Translations under genes and position numbers: made by a program | Part shown: positions 27,410 to 37,475 of the stretch, piece by piece | Numbering within the stretch: position 1 is the first letter of the stretch | Layout: each line of letters starts with the position of its first letter | NCBI RefSeq assembly: GCF_900250115.1 | Contig: NZ_LT984803.1 | Span: 1,116,001-1,180,000, forward strand | DNA: 64,000 nucleotides | Source of the DNA: Cupriavidus taiwanensis | GTDB lineage: Bacteria; Pseudomonadota; Gammaproteobacteria; Burkholderiales; Burkholderiaceae | Direction: 5' to 3' | Notes under the pieces: generated by a model | The model's input: the letters and a program-made list of their open reading frames with translations, nothing else | Told to the model about the DNA's origin: nothing | Databases searched by the model: none

Positions 27410-28270
27410 ATGTGGATCGACACCCATTGCCACCTCGACGCCGGCGAGTTCGACGCGGACCGCGAGCAGGTCACCGACGCGGCCGAGGCCGCCGGCGTGC
27501 GTGGCATCGTGGTGCCGGCGGTGGCCGCGTGGAACTTCGACACCGTGCGCGCGCTGGCGCAGCGCGATGCGCGCTGCGTCTACGCACTCGGCATCCATCC
27601 GCTGTGCTCGCCCGGCGCGGGCCAGCCCGAGCTGGACACGCTGCGGCGCCAGGTGGCCGCCAGCATGGGCGACCCGCGCTTCGTCGGCATCGGCGAGATC
27701 GGGCTCGACTTCTTCGTCGCCGGGCTGGACCCCGACCACCAGACCTGGCTCTACGTCGAGCAACTGAAGCTCGCGCGCGAGTTCGACCTGCCGGTGCTGC
27801 TGCACGTGCGCAAGTCGCAGGACCAGGTCGGCGCGCAGCTGCGCAAGCTGGGCGTGAAGCGCGGCATCGCCCATGCCTTCAACGGCAGCCACGAACAGGC
27901 GCGGCGTTTCGTCGAGCAGGGCCTGAAGCTGGGCTTCGGCGGCAATCTCACCTTCAGCCGCGCGCGCCAGATCCGCCGGCTGGCGACGGAGCTGCCGCTG
28001 GAGGCGCTGGTTCTGGAAACCGATGCGCCGGACATCGCGCCGGCCTGGCTCGCGGACGACCAGTTCGGGGAACAGCACAAGGCGCGCAACACGCCGGCGG
28101 AGGTGGCGGGCGTGGCGCGCGTGATGGCGGAACTGCGCGGCATCGACTTGCAGACGCTGGCGCAGGCGACCTGGCGCAATGCCGTGGCGGCGCTGCCGCG
28201 CCTGGCGGCGTTCGCCGACACCATGGCGCCGCCACTGGCCGGCGGTCACACAACTTCCACGCCTTCTTGA
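27410..28270 (+). CDS. tatD: TatD-family metal-dependent DNase/hydrolase
   Basis: This 286-residue TIM-barrel metallohydrolase has the metal ligands of the family: HCHLD (HxH at 6 and 8), GEIGLDF (Glu), LLHVRKSQ (His), AHAFNGSH (His) and LETDAPD (Asp). 3'-5' exonuclease activity on DNA/RNA is known for TatD, but the in vivo role of this copy is not shown. It follows lolD by 12 bp in the same operon. The C-terminal 20 residues are low-complexity. Confidence 0.9.
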   Translation: MWIDTHCHLDAGEFDADREQVTDAAEAAGVRGIVVPAVAAWNFDTVRALAQRDARCVYALGIHPLCSPGAGQPELDTLRRQVAASMGDPRFVGIGEIGLDFFVAGLDPDHQTWLYVEQLKLAREFDLPVLLHVRKSQDQVGAQLRKLGVKRGIAHAFNGSHEQARRFVEQGLKLGFGGNLTFSRARQIRRLATELPLEALVLETDAPDIAPAWLADDQFGEQHKARNTPAEVAGVARVMAELRGIDLQTLAQATWRNAVAALPRLAAFADTMAPPLAGGHTTSTPS

Positions 28271-28341
28271 CAAGCTGACAAGCTTGCCGCGGCTGCGCGC
28301 GGGTACAACTCCGGGGATACAAGATCAACGGAGGAGGTGCC

Positions 28342-30774
28342 GTGCGTCGCTTCGTGGTGGCATTCGTGTCCGGGTGCTGGGCCCTGCAGCAGCAGTCGAC
28401 GCTGCCGCAGCCGCACGGGCTGCGGCTGGCCGCCGCGCTGCTGGCCTTGAGCGCCATCGGCATGGCCCTGTGGGGCAGGCGCCTGCCTGCGATGCTGCAA
28501 GGCCTGGCGCTGGCGGCGCTGGCCTTCGCCATTGCGTTCTGCTGGGCCGCCTGGCGCGCCGAGCTGCGCCTGCACCAATGGCTGCCCGTGGCGCTGGAAG
28601 CGCGCGACCTGGACGTGCGCGGGGTGGTCTCGGGGCTGCCCACCCAAACCGCCGCCGGCACACGTTTCGCGTTCACCGTCGAGCAGTGCGCGGGGCCGGA
28701 GCTGCCGCTGCCGCGCCGGGTCATCCTCAACTGGCGCGATGCGCCGCCTGAGCTTAGCCCGGGACAACGCTTTTCGCTGACGCTGCGCCTGCGGCGCCCG
28801 CGCGGGCTCGCCAATCCGTCCGGCTTCGATTACGCCTACTGGCTGCTGGCGCAGGGCTATGGCGCGACCGGCTACGTGCGCCGCGCGCAGGGTCCGCCGC
28901 AGGAAGCCGCCCCCGAGCGGCTGGCCTGGCGCGTCGAAGCCTGGCGTGCCGCGGTGCGCGACCACCTGCGCGCCGCGCTGCCGCCCGGGGCGCGCTATGG
29001 CGCGGTGCTGGTGGCGCTGGTGATCGGCGACCAGCGCGGCATCGAGACGGAAGACTGGCAGCTGTTCCGGCGCACGGGCGTCAGCCACCTGGTCGCCATT
29101 TCGGGACTGCATATCACCATGGTGGCCGGCATGGCGGCGTCGCTTGCCGGACTGTTGTGGCGCCACTCGTTCGGCTGCGGCCGCTGCCTGCGCCGGCGGC
29201 TGCCATTGTGGCTGCCGGCCCGGCAAGCCGCGCTGGTGATGGCGGTGGCCACCGCGCTGGGCTACGGCGTGCTGGCCGGCATGCAGATCCCCGCCCTGCG
29301 CACCGTCGCCATGCTCTGCGTCGCGGCGATTGCGGTGTGGGGGGCACGCGCGCCGCCGGCGTCGATCGTGCTGGCGTGGGCGGCGCTGGTGGCGCTGCTG
29401 CTGGATCCGTGGGCGGTGATGCTGCCCGGTTTCTGGCTGTCCTTCGGTGCCGTCGCGGTGATCTTCCTTGCTGCCCGGCCGGGACGCGAGGCCGCGCTCG
29501 CAGCGCGCTGGCAACGGCTGCGGGCCACGCTTGTCGCGGGCGCGCGCACCCAATGGGCCGTGACCATCGGGCTGGTGCCGCTGACGCTGCTGCTGTTCGG
29601 CCAGGTTTCGGTGGTGTCGCCGCTTGCCAATGCGGTGGCAATCCCCGTGGTCAGCCTGCTGGTCACGCCGCTGGCGCTGCTGGGCGCCGCGTTGCCACTG
29701 TGGCTCGCGGCGCCGGTCATGGCGGTCGCCCCTTTGGCGATGGTGGTGCTGGCTGCCGTGCTGGAATGGTTCGCCATGCTGCCCTGGGCGATGTGGGAGG
29801 CCGCTGGCGCGGGGCCGGTGGCGCTGCTGCTGGCGGCGCTCGGCGCGGCCGTGCTGGTGGCGCCAGTGGCTTCGGCGCGCTTGCGCCGGCATGGCGGGCT
29901 GCTGATGCTGCCGATGCTGGTGGCGCGCGGCCCGCCGGTTGCCGACGGCCAGTTCCGCGCGGTGATGTTCGACGTCGGGCAGGGTACGGCGGTGCTGGTG
30001 CGCACGCGCTCGCACGCACTGCTGTACGACACCGGGCCGGGCTATGCCACCGGGTCCAGCGCGGGCGCGCAGGTGGTGGTGCCGCTGTTGCGCGCCGAGG
30101 GGGTGACCCGGCTCGACCACCTGATGGTCAGCCATGAAGACATCGATCATGCCGGCGGCGTGGCGGACATTGTCGGGACGGTGGCGGTCGTGGCGCGCAG
30201 CACCGGTGCGCCCGCCGGCCACCCGCTGCTGGCCAGCCGGCAGCCTCGGGCCAGCCCGGCGCAATGGCCGCCTTGCGCGGCAGGGCAGCAGTGGGAGTGG
30301 GACGGTGTGCGCTTTACCGTGCTGCATCCCCCGCCCGAGCAGTCCCAGCGGGACGCCATCCCGAGCAATGCGCGCAGTTGCGTGCTGCGCGTGGAGACGG
30401 CTGCGCACAGCCTGCTGCTGACCGGTGATATCGGACTGGTGCAGGAGCGTGACTTGATCGGGCGCCTGCCGGCCGGAGCCTTGCGCGCCGATGTGCTGGT
30501 GGTGGCGCATCACGGCAGCGGCACGTCGTCCGGCGCGGACTGGATCGAGGCGGTCGGGCCCGCGGCCGCGGTGTTCCAGCTTGGCTATGGCAACCGCTAT
30601 CGCCATCCTGGCGCAGCAGTCTGGGAGCGTTTCGGCCGCGCTGGCATCCTGCGCTATCGCACCGACGAAACCGGCGCGGTGACCTTGGACACGGCGCGCG
30701 CGGGTTACACGCTGTCGATGTTCCGGCAGGCGGAGCCGCGCTACTGGCGGGAACGGCCACCGGCGCCCCGCTAA
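28342..30774 (+). CDS. comEC: DNA uptake channel protein ComEC/Rec2
   Basis: This 810-residue inner-membrane protein is predicted to carry single-stranded DNA into the cytoplasm during transformation. An N-terminal OB-like periplasmic domain (about 70-190) is followed by the competence domain with the LVAISGLHITMVAGMAA motif and 8-10 TMs. A C-terminal metallo-beta-lactamase domain (about 525-780) has DVGQGTAVLV, SHEDIDHAGG and VAHHGSGTSS. All three domains are complete. The start is GTG at 28342 with a strong GGAGGAGG ribosome binding site. Other competence genes are not in the window, so natural transformation is possible but not shown. Confidence 0.95.
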   Translation: MRRFVVAFVSGCWALQQQSTLPQPHGLRLAAALLALSAIGMALWGRRLPAMLQGLALAALAFAIAFCWAAWRAELRLHQWLPVALEARDLDVRGVVSGLPTQTAAGTRFAFTVEQCAGPELPLPRRVILNWRDAPPELSPGQRFSLTLRLRRPRGLANPSGFDYAYWLLAQGYGATGYVRRAQGPPQEAAPERLAWRVEAWRAAVRDHLRAALPPGARYGAVLVALVIGDQRGIETEDWQLFRRTGVSHLVAISGLHITMVAGMAASLAGLLWRHSFGCGRCLRRRLPLWLPARQAALVMAVATALGYGVLAGMQIPALRTVAMLCVAAIAVWGARAPPASIVLAWAALVALLLDPWAVMLPGFWLSFGAVAVIFLAARPGREAALAARWQRLRATLVAGARTQWAVTIGLVPLTLLLFGQVSVVSPLANAVAIPVVSLLVTPLALLGAALPLWLAAPVMAVAPLAMVVLAAVLEWFAMLPWAMWEAAGAGPVALLLAALGAAVLVAPVASARLRRHGGLLMLPMLVARGPPVADGQFRAVMFDVGQGTAVLVRTRSHALLYDTGPGYATGSSAGAQVVVPLLRAEGVTRLDHLMVSHEDIDHAGGVADIVGTVAVVARSTGAPAGHPLLASRQPRASPAQWPPCAAGQQWEWDGVRFTVLHPPPEQSQRDAIPSNARSCVLRVETAAHSLLLTGDIGLVQERDLIGRLPAGALRADVLVVAHHGSGTSSGADWIEAVGPAAAVFQLGYGNRYRHPGAAVWERFGRAGILRYRTDETGAVTLDTARAGYTLSMFRQAEPRYWRERPPAPR

Positions 30775-30795
30775 GGCGGGGCGGCGCGCGGGCGG

Positions 30796-31749
30796 TCAAC
30801 CGGCCTTGCGGCGGCTGGGGCGCGCCGCGGGCGCTGCAGGCCTGGCAGGCGTAGCAGCGGTGGCGGGCTCGGCCGCCGCGGCGCGGCCCCGGCTCCGTGC
30901 CGGCGCCGGCTCGGCACCGGCGATGCGCCGCTCGCGCAGATGCGCCTTGGCGCGCTGCAGGCGCGGCGCGACGGTGTCCGCGCGCGCCAGCGCGACGCCG
31001 GCCGCGAGCACGTCGCCGAGCACCAGGTGGCTGATGCGCGAGGTCATCGGGGTGTAGACCTCGCTGTCCTCCTCGACGTCGGAGAACACGCAGACATCGG
31101 CCAGCCGGGCCAGCGGCGAGCCGCTGTGGGTCAGCGCCAGCACGCTGGCGCCGCTGCTGCGCGCCAGCGTGGCGGCGGTCAGCATGTCCCAGGTGCGGCC
31201 GCTGTTGGAGACCAGCACGGCCACGTCGCCCGGGGCCAGCAGCGCCGCCGACATGCTGAACACGTGCGGGTCGGCATAGGCGACGGTCGGCACGCCCAGG
31301 CGGAAGAACTTGTGCTGCAGGTCGAGCGCGACAATGCCGGAGTTGCCGCAGCCATAGAACTCGATGCGCCGCGCGCCGGCGAGCAGCCGGATGCCATGCT
31401 CGATCTGGTCGGCCGACAGGGCGTTGCGCACGCTCATCAGCGTGGCAATGGTGCGGTCGAACACCTTGCCGGCGATGTCCGCCGGGCGGTCGTCGGCGGC
31501 GACATCCTGGTGCACGAAGGGTGTGCCGCCGCCGACGTTCTGCGCGAACTGCAGCTTGAATTCGCGGAAGCCGTCGTAGCCCAGCGCCGCGCAGAAGCGT
31601 GCGATGGTGGGCTGCGACACGCCGGCGCGCTCGGCCAGTTCCGGCATCGACAGCCGGATCACGGCAGCCCCGTGGCGGGCGACATAGTCGGCCAGGCGGC
31701 GTTCTGAAGGACGAAGGGTGTCGTAGACGGCAAGGATGCGGTCGCGCAT
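30796..31749 (-). CDS. hexR: HexR-type RpiR-family regulator
   Basis: This 317-residue regulator represses glucose/gluconate catabolism and is relieved by 2-keto-3-deoxy-6-phosphogluconate in known cases. The N-terminal RpiR HTH covers about 1-75 (LSMPELAERAGVSQPTIARFCAALGYDGFREFK); the SIS sugar-phosphate-binding domain about 120-250 (GCGNSGIVALD, SNSGRTWDMLTA). An Ala/Pro/Arg-rich tail of about 50 residues extends past the usual end. It is divergent from edd, with two HexR-like palindromes between them. It is convergent with comEC. Confidence 0.93.
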   Translation of the reverse strand: MRDRILAVYDTLRPSERRLADYVARHGAAVIRLSMPELAERAGVSQPTIARFCAALGYDGFREFKLQFAQNVGGGTPFVHQDVAADDRPADIAGKVFDRTIATLMSVRNALSADQIEHGIRLLAGARRIEFYGCGNSGIVALDLQHKFFRLGVPTVAYADPHVFSMSAALLAPGDVAVLVSNSGRTWDMLTAATLARSSGASVLALTHSGSPLARLADVCVFSDVEEDSEVYTPMTSRISHLVLGDVLAAGVALARADTVAPRLQRAKAHLRERRIAGAEPAPARSRGRAAAAEPATAATPARPAAPAARPSRRKAG

Positions 31750-31784
31750 GGCGGCAGGCGGCGGTATCGGCGTGGAAAGGAAAG

Positions 31785-31801
31785 ATGTAGAGATTCTACA
31801 T
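31785..31801. promoter_or_regulatory. HexR-like operator, hexR side
   Basis: ATGTAGA-GAT-TCTACAT: perfect 7-bp arms, sharing TGTAGA/TCTACA with the second site. It lies 36 bp upstream of the hexR start codon, in a place to control hexR itself. The form resembles the known HexR consensus (TGTAnTnnnAnTACA-like). Confidence 0.75.
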
Positions 31802-31920
31802 CGGCTGGCGCCGCATCTTGCCCGAAATACGGCGAGGCTGGCGCTTGGGGTTTGTCCTGATTTTGGAATTTTCCGCGAGATTTTGCTGCACGGCCGGATC
31901 GACGGCGGGCGGACGCTGGG

Positions 31921-31926
31921 TATAAT
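31921..31926 (+). promoter_or_regulatory. -10 box of edd
   Basis: A perfect TATAAT, 58 nt before the edd ATG at 31984. It is followed by a GGCGC discriminator and, 10 nt on, the HexR-like site. The -35 region is weak. Confidence 0.6.
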
Positions 31927-31936
31927 GGCGCCCGAT

Positions 31937-31953
31937 CTGTAGAAAATCTACAG
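31937..31953. promoter_or_regulatory. HexR-like operator, edd side
   Basis: CTGTAGA-AAA-TCTACAG: perfect 7-bp arms just downstream of the -10 box, over the expected start site of edd. A bound repressor here should block edd-gntK transcription. Confidence 0.8.
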
Positions 31954-31983
31954 GCGACGGCGCCGTAACGGCGCCGGACCGCC

Positions 31984-33909
31984 ATGCCTCAATCCGCCCC
32001 CAAGGACCGTCACGCCATGCCTTCCGCCGTCCATGCCGAGCTTCAGGCCGTTACCGACCGCATCGTTGCGCGCAGCCGCGCCAGCCGTGCCGCCTACCTT
32101 GCCCGCTGCGAGCGTGCGCAGGCGGAGCTGGGCCCGCTGCGCGGCATGTCGTGCGCCAACCTGGCGCACGGCTTTGCCGCGCTGCCGGCCAGCGACAAGC
32201 TGAAGCTGCGCGTCGAGCATGCGCCCAACCTTGGCATCGTCACCGCGTACAACGACATGCTGTCGGCGCACCAGCCCTATGAGCGCTATCCCGCGGTGAT
32301 CCGCGAGGCCGCGCGCGCGGTCGGCGCGGTGGCGCAGGTGGCGGGCGGCGTGCCGGCGATGTGCGACGGCATCACGCAGGGCAACGCCGGCATGGAGCTG
32401 TCGCTGTTCTCGCGCGATGCGATTGCCATGGGCACCGCGGTGGCGCTGTCGCACAACACCTTCGATGCGGCGCTGATGCTGGGCGTGTGCGACAAGATCG
32501 TGCCGGGCCTGCTGATGGGCGCGCTGCAGTTCGGCCACCTGCCGATGGTGTTCGTCCCTGCGGGTCCGATGGCCAGCGGGCTGCCCAACAAGGAAAAGGC
32601 GCGCGTACGCCAGCTCTACGCCACCGGCCAGGTCGGGCGCGATGCGCTGCTGGAAGCCGAATGCCAGGCCTATCACGGCGCCGGCACCTGTACCTTCTAC
32701 GGCACCGCCAACAGCAACCAGTTCCTGATGGAGATCATGGGCCTGCACCTGCCGGGCGCGGCCTTCGTCCATCCCGACAGCGGCCTGCGCGATGCGCTGA
32801 CGGCCGCGGCGGCGCAGCGCGCGATCGCGCTGCGCGCGCGCGGCGACAGCTACCTGCCGCTGGCGCGCATCGTCGACGAACGCGCCATCGCCAATGCCAT
32901 GGTCGGCCTGCTGGCCACCGGCGGGTCGACCAACCACACCATCCATCTGGTGGCGATGGCGCGCGCCGCCGGCATCGTCATCGACTGGAACGACTTTGAC
33001 CTGCTGTCGCGCATCACGCCGCTGCTGGCGCGGGTCTATCCCAATGGCTCGGCCGATGTGAACCACTTCCATGCCGCCGGGGGCGCCGGCTTCGTGATCC
33101 GCGAGCTGCTGCAGGCCGGGCTGCTGCACCAGGACGTGCAGACCGTGGCCGGTCCGGGCCTGGCCCGTTACGCGCAGGAACCGGTGATGACGGACGGCGT
33201 GCTGCGCTGGCGCGACGGCGCCGCACAGACCGGCGACCCGCAGGTGCTGGCGACCGCCGCCGCGCCGTTCTCCGCCGAGGGCGGCCTGCGGCTGATGCAG
33301 GGCAACCTGGGCCGCGGCGTGATCAAGGTCTCGGCGGTGGCGCCTGAGCACCGCGTGGTCGAAGCCCGGGTGCGGGTGTTCGATTCGCAGGAGGCGCTGC
33401 AGGCCGCGTTCGATGCGGGCGAGCTGGGCGGCGACCTGGTCGCGGTGGTGCGTTTCCAGGGGCCGAATGCCAACGGCATGCCCGAACTGCACCGGCTGAC
33501 CCCGGTGCTGGGCGCGCTGCAGGATGCCGGCCACAAGGTGGCGCTGGTGACCGACGGGCGCATGTCCGGCGCCTCCGGCAAGGTGCCGGCGGTGATCCAC
33601 GTCGGCCCCGAGGCGCTGGCGGGCGGCGCGCTGGCGCGTGTGCGCGACGGCGACCGCATCCGGGTCGACGCCGTCGCCGGCACGCTGCAATGGCTCGGCG
33701 ACGAGGCCGGATTCGCGGCGCGCGCGCCGGCACGCGTGCCGGCCGATCCGTTCGCGCAGTTCAGCCTGGGGCGCGGCCTGTTCGGCCTGTTCCGGCGCCA
33801 CGCACGGATCGCGGAAGAGGGTGGCAGCGCACTCGACCTGTCGGAGCTGGATGCCGCAGCCGCGGGCGCCGACGGCGATACCGCCGCGTTGCGATCCGTC
33901 GCACAATAG
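31984..33909 (+). CDS. edd: 6-Phosphogluconate dehydratase (Entner-Doudoroff)
   Basis: This 641-residue [4Fe-4S] dehydratase converts 6-phosphogluconate to 2-keto-3-deoxy-6-phosphogluconate. Family signatures are [24 protein letters not shown], the cluster/active-site cysteines in [18 protein letters not shown] and [15 protein letters not shown], and the C-terminal [14 protein letters not shown]. The first ATG (31984) is taken, but the ATG at 32017 starts nearer the conserved region and has AAGGA upstream. It is divergent from hexR and followed by gntK. No eda gene is adjacent. Confidence 0.97.
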   Translation: MPQSAPKDRHAMPSAVHAELQAVTDRIVARSRASRAAYLARCERAQAELGPLRGMSCANLAHGFAALPASDKLKLRVEHAPNLGIVTAYNDMLSAHQPYERYPAVIREAARAVGAVAQVAGGVPAMCDGITQGNAGMELSLFSRDAIAMGTAVALSHNTFDAALMLGVCDKIVPGLLMGALQFGHLPMVFVPAGPMASGLPNKEKARVRQLYATGQVGRDALLEAECQAYHGAGTCTFYGTANSNQFLMEIMGLHLPGAAFVHPDSGLRDALTAAAAQRAIALRARGDSYLPLARIVDERAIANAMVGLLATGGSTNHTIHLVAMARAAGIVIDWNDFDLLSRITPLLARVYPNGSADVNHFHAAGGAGFVIRELLQAGLLHQDVQTVAGPGLARYAQEPVMTDGVLRWRDGAAQTGDPQVLATAAAPFSAEGGLRLMQGNLGRGVIKVSAVAPEHRVVEARVRVFDSQEALQAAFDAGELGGDLVAVVRFQGPNANGMPELHRLTPVLGALQDAGHKVALVTDGRMSGASGKVPAVIHVGPEALAGGALARVRDGDRIRVDAVAGTLQWLGDEAGFAARAPARVPADPFAQFSLGRGLFGLFRRHARIAEEGGSALDLSELDAAAAGADGDTAALRSVAQ

Positions 33910-34073
33910 CCGGGCCAGAGGCCGATTTTTATCGTGAAGTTTCCCGCGGGGACCACAGCGCCCCGCGACGTCCCTGGGATCGGCCGCAACCGCGTTCAGC
34001 CGGACCGACCCGGACAGGCAGGCAACCGACAAGGATGGCACCACCATCCGATACCAAGACCGACGGAGCAGAC

Positions 34074-34580
34074 ATGATCTATATCCTGATGGGCGTTTCA
34101 GGCAGCGGCAAGACCACGGTCGGCCAGTTGCTGGCGCAGCGGCTGGGCTGCGGCTTCCACGACGCCGACGACTTCCACAGCGATGCCAACAAGGCCAAGA
34201 TGCACGCCGGCATCCCGCTGACCGACGAAGACCGCTGGCCCTGGCTGGCCGCGATGCGCGCGGCCATCGACACGGCCCGGGCCGAGGGCCGCACCCATGT
34301 GTTCACCTGCTCGGCGCTGCGCCAGGCCTACCGCGACCGGCTCACCCCGCCGGATGGCGGCGTGACTTTCGTGTTCATGAAAGGAGATGCGGCACTGATC
34401 GGCCAGCGCCTGTCGGCGCGCACCGAGCATTTCTTCAACCCCGAGCTGCTGCAGAGCCAGTTCGATACCCTGGAAGAACCGGGCGACGCGCTGGCGCTCG
34501 ACATCCGCCAGCCACCCGAGGCGCTGGTGGACACCATCCTGCAGGCCAGCGCGCGGCAGGGCGCCGGCGGGGCGCGCTGA
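34074..34580 (+). CDS. gntK: Gluconokinase
   Basis: This 168-residue kinase phosphorylates gluconate to 6-phosphogluconate, the substrate of Edd next door. The P-loop GVSGSGKTT is at about 7-15; FHDADDFHSDANKAKMHAG and CSALRQAYRDRLT are typical of GntK. The ATG at 34074 follows ACGGAG; in-frame ATGs upstream precede the conserved start. It lies 164 bp after edd, consistent with an edd-gntK unit under HexR. It ends with a terminator at 34650-34680. Confidence 0.95.
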   Translation: MIYILMGVSGSGKTTVGQLLAQRLGCGFHDADDFHSDANKAKMHAGIPLTDEDRWPWLAAMRAAIDTARAEGRTHVFTCSALRQAYRDRLTPPDGGVTFVFMKGDAALIGQRLSARTEHFFNPELLQSQFDTLEEPGDALALDIRQPPEALVDTILQASARQGAGGAR

Positions 34581-34934
34581 CCAGCCGCCACCGTGCCCAC
34601 GGAGGGGCATGGTCGGGGGCGGGCTTCCCTTTTTCCATGGATCGCAACCACGGCCACCGGCCACGCCGGCGGCCGTTTTTGCATGCGCTGGCAGGCATCT
34701 TGCTAGATCGGCTTCGGTGCCGGTGTGGCGGCATGAGCCGCCCGCCGGGCCACCTTGCGGCTTTCGCCGGCACGGGTATGCTGGAAGGGCCAGTGACTCG
34801 ACGGCATCACCGCGGCTTGCGCCAGCCGGCGCGGCCGCGCGGCAGGGCAAGACAGCCCGGGCAACCAGGGCGGCCGACAACGGCGCGAACGCGCGCCGCA
34901 GCGCCGGCGCCCGCGACATGGAGGAGCGGCCATC
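34581..34934. other. Intergenic region gntK / ATP-grasp gene
   Basis: The 354 bp hold the gntK terminator (34650-34680) and the leader of the ATP-grasp gene. I find no gene family in any frame and no clear promoter; several overlapping open frames are explained by high GC. Confidence 0.55.
34650..34680 (+). terminator. gntK terminator
   Basis: A 12-bp stem with one mismatch (ACGGCC-A-CCGGC / GCCGG-C-GGCCGT), a 3-nt loop, and then a run of T. Confidence 0.75.
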
Positions 34935-36410
34935 ATGGCGGCGCGGTATTTCGACGAGATGCTTGACTGGCGCGAGCACAATGCGCCGGCGCTGATCCAC
35001 GCGGGACTGGCCTTGCCTGACGCGGCGGTCCGCCCGCACTACCGGCATTTCGCCGAATGGCTGGCGCGCCAGTCCGAAAGCACCATGGCCAACAAGCGCG
35101 CGGAGGCCGACCTGGTGTTCCGGCGCGTGGGCATCACCTTTGCCGTCTACGGCGACAAGGACGAGGCCAACAGCGGCACCGAGCGCACCATTCCGTTCGA
35201 CGTGGTCCCGCGCATTTTCCCGGCGGGCGAATGGGCGCTGCTGGAAAAAGGCCTGCGCCAGCGCGTGGCCGCGCTGAACCGCTTCATCCATGACATCTAC
35301 CACGGCCAGGACATCATCCGCGCCGGCGTGATCCCGCCCGACCAGATCTACAACAACGCCCAGTACCGGCCCGAGATGCTCGGCGTCAGCGTGCCGCACG
35401 ACGTCTATGCGCATGTCGCCGGCATCGATGTGGTGCGTGCCGGCGAGGGCGAGTTCTACGTGCTGGAAGACAACCTGCGCGTGCCGTCGGGCGTGTCGTA
35501 CATGCTCGAGAACCGCAAGATGATGATGCGCCTGTTCCCGGACCTGTTCGCGCGCAACCGCGTGGCGCCGGTGGCGCACTATCCCGACCTGCTGCTCGAC
35601 ATGCTGCGCGGGGTCTCGCCGCAGGCCATCGCCGATCCCACCGTGGTGGTGCTGACGCCGGGCATGTATAACTCGGCGTATTTCGAGCACGCCTTCCTGG
35701 CGCAGCAGATGGGGGTCGAGCTGGTCGAGGGCAGCGACCTCTTCGTCGAGGACAACCACCTGTTCATGCGCACCACGCAGGGCCCGCAGCGCATCGACGT
35801 GATCTACCGGCGCGTCGACGATGACTTCCTCGACCCGCTCGCGTTCCGTCCCGATTCCGCGCTCGGCGCCGCGGGGCTGCTGTCGGTCTACCGCGCCGGC
35901 AACGTGACCATCTGCAATGCCATCGGCACCGGCGTCGCCGACGACAAGTCGATCTATCCGTATGTGCCGGACATGATCCGCTTCTACCTCGGTGAAGAGG
36001 CCATCCTCAGCAACGTGCCGACCTACATGTGCCGGCGCGCCGACGACCTGCAGTACGTGCTGGACCATATGGCCGAACTGGTGGTCAAGGAAACCCACGG
36101 CGCCGGCGGCTACGGCATGCTGGTCGGCCCGGCCGCGACGCGCGCCGAGATCGATGCCTTCCGCGAGGTGGTCAGGGCCAGGCCCGAGCAGTACATCGCG
36201 CAGCCCACGCTGGCACTGTCGACCTGCCCGACCTATGTCGAGGCCGGCATCGCCCCGCGCCATATCGACCTGCGCCCGTTCGTGCTGTCGGGCAAGGAGG
36301 TGCGCATGGTGCCGGGCGGGCTGACGCGCGTGGCGCTGCGCGAGGGGTCGCTGGTGGTGAATTCCTCGCAAGGCGGCGGCACCAAGGACACCTGGGTGCT
36401 GGAACGATGA
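34935..36410 (+). CDS. Circularly permuted ATP-grasp type 2 protein
   Basis: The 491-residue protein belongs to the CP-ATP-grasp (DUF404/DUF407, COG2308) family. Signatures are NRFIHDIYHGQDIIRAGVIP, EGEFYVLEDNLRVPSGVSYM, VVLTPGMYNSAYFEH and KETHGAGGYGMLVGP near the C-terminus. It is predicted to form a peptide- or amide-type bond with ATP; the substrate is unknown. The ATG at 34935 has GGAGGAG upstream. It heads a run with alpha-E, transglutaminase-like and Anbu genes. Confidence 0.93.
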   Translation: MAARYFDEMLDWREHNAPALIHAGLALPDAAVRPHYRHFAEWLARQSESTMANKRAEADLVFRRVGITFAVYGDKDEANSGTERTIPFDVVPRIFPAGEWALLEKGLRQRVAALNRFIHDIYHGQDIIRAGVIPPDQIYNNAQYRPEMLGVSVPHDVYAHVAGIDVVRAGEGEFYVLEDNLRVPSGVSYMLENRKMMMRLFPDLFARNRVAPVAHYPDLLLDMLRGVSPQAIADPTVVVLTPGMYNSAYFEHAFLAQQMGVELVEGSDLFVEDNHLFMRTTQGPQRIDVIYRRVDDDFLDPLAFRPDSALGAAGLLSVYRAGNVTICNAIGTGVADDKSIYPYVPDMIRFYLGEEAILSNVPTYMCRRADDLQYVLDHMAELVVKETHGAGGYGMLVGPAATRAEIDAFREVVRARPEQYIAQPTLALSTCPTYVEAGIAPRHIDLRPFVLSGKEVRMVPGGLTRVALREGSLVVNSSQGGGTKDTWVLER

Positions 36411-36456
36411 ACGCGATGCCGGCCATGACGACCGCCGCCAACCCGGGAGAATCCAC

Positions 36457-37437
36457 ATGCTGAGCCGCACCGCCGACCACCTGTTCTGGATGGCCCGCTA
36501 CACCGAGCGCGCGGAGAACACCGCGCGCATGCTCGACGTCAACTACCAGACCTCGCTGCTGCCGCAATCGGCCGAAGTGGCAGAGCAGGGATGGTGGGCC
36601 ATGCTCGATATCTCGGAGCTGACCGAGGTCTTCGACCACAAGTACGGGCTGCTGTCGCGCGATGACGTGATCGACTTCATGGTCCGCGACATGACCAATG
36701 CCTCGTCGATCATGAGCTGCCTGCGCGCGGCGCGCGAGAACGCGCGCGCGGTGCGCGGCTCGCTGACCACCGAGGTCTGGGAAACCGTCAACACCACCTG
36801 GCTGGAGGTGCAGCGCCTGATTGCCGACGGCGTGCTGAAGGAAGACCCGGCGCGCTTCTTCGAATGGGTCAAGTTCCGCTCGCACCTGGCGCGCGGGGTG
36901 CAGTTCGGCACCATGCTCAAGGACGATGCCTTCCACTTCATGCGCCTGGGCACCTTCCTGGAGCGCGCCGACAATACCGCGCGCATCCTCGACGTCAAGT
37001 TCCAGGCGTCGTCCGGCGCGGAAGGCGCAGAGGGGGAGCAGGCCGAGGCCGACCCCGAGCAGGGCGCCCACAACGATTTCTACCACTGGGCGGCGATCCT
37101 GCGCTCGGTGTCGGGCTTCGAGGTCTACCGCAAGGTCTACCGCGCGGTCATCACGCCGCAGCGCGTGGCCGAGCTGCTGGTCCTGCGACCGGACATGCCG
37201 CGTTCGCTGGTGTCGAGCATGGACGAGGTGGTGGCGATCCTGCATACGGTGCGCAACCAGCATTCGGCGGAAACCGAGCGGCAGGCTGGTAAACTCCATG
37301 CCGACCTGAAGTACGCGCGCATCGACGATATCTTTGCCGTTGGCCTGCACGCGTACCTGACCAGCTTCCTCGAGCGCATCGGCGACCTCGGCAACGGCAT
37401 CAGCCGGGACTTCCTGGTGCCGCTGCAGGCGGCCTGA
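36457..37437 (+). CDS. Alpha-E domain (DUF403) protein
   Basis: This is a 326-residue, all-alpha protein starting MLSRTADHLFWMARYTERAENTARMLD..., written here only in part; the segment 1-27 is the family hallmark. A repeated R.A.NTAR pattern (about 18-24 and 170-178) supports the alpha-E fold. There is no signal or TM, and GGGAG is ahead of the ATG. It is always found beside the CP-ATP-grasp protein and is thought to act with it. Its activity is unknown. Confidence 0.92.
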   Translation: MLSRTADHLFWMARYTERAENTARMLDVNYQTSLLPQSAEVAEQGWWAMLDISELTEVFDHKYGLLSRDDVIDFMVRDMTNASSIMSCLRAARENARAVRGSLTTEVWETVNTTWLEVQRLIADGVLKEDPARFFEWVKFRSHLARGVQFGTMLKDDAFHFMRLGTFLERADNTARILDVKFQASSGAEGAEGEQAEADPEQGAHNDFYHWAAILRSVSGFEVYRKVYRAVITPQRVAELLVLRPDMPRSLVSSMDEVVAILHTVRNQHSAETERQAGKLHADLKYARIDDIFAVGLHAYLTSFLERIGDLGNGISRDFLVPLQAA

Positions 37438-37475
37438 GCCCGGGCCGCCGGCCGCCCCCGCCGCGCCCTGATACC

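Noticed and set aside
28246..30606. Open frame of 786 codons opposite comEC
   Set aside because: His/Gln/Arg-rich shadow frame of a recognised gene.
31948..36470. Long minus-strand frames opposite edd, gntK and the ATP-grasp gene
   Set aside because: The plus-strand genes carry complete catalytic motifs; the reverse frames carry none.
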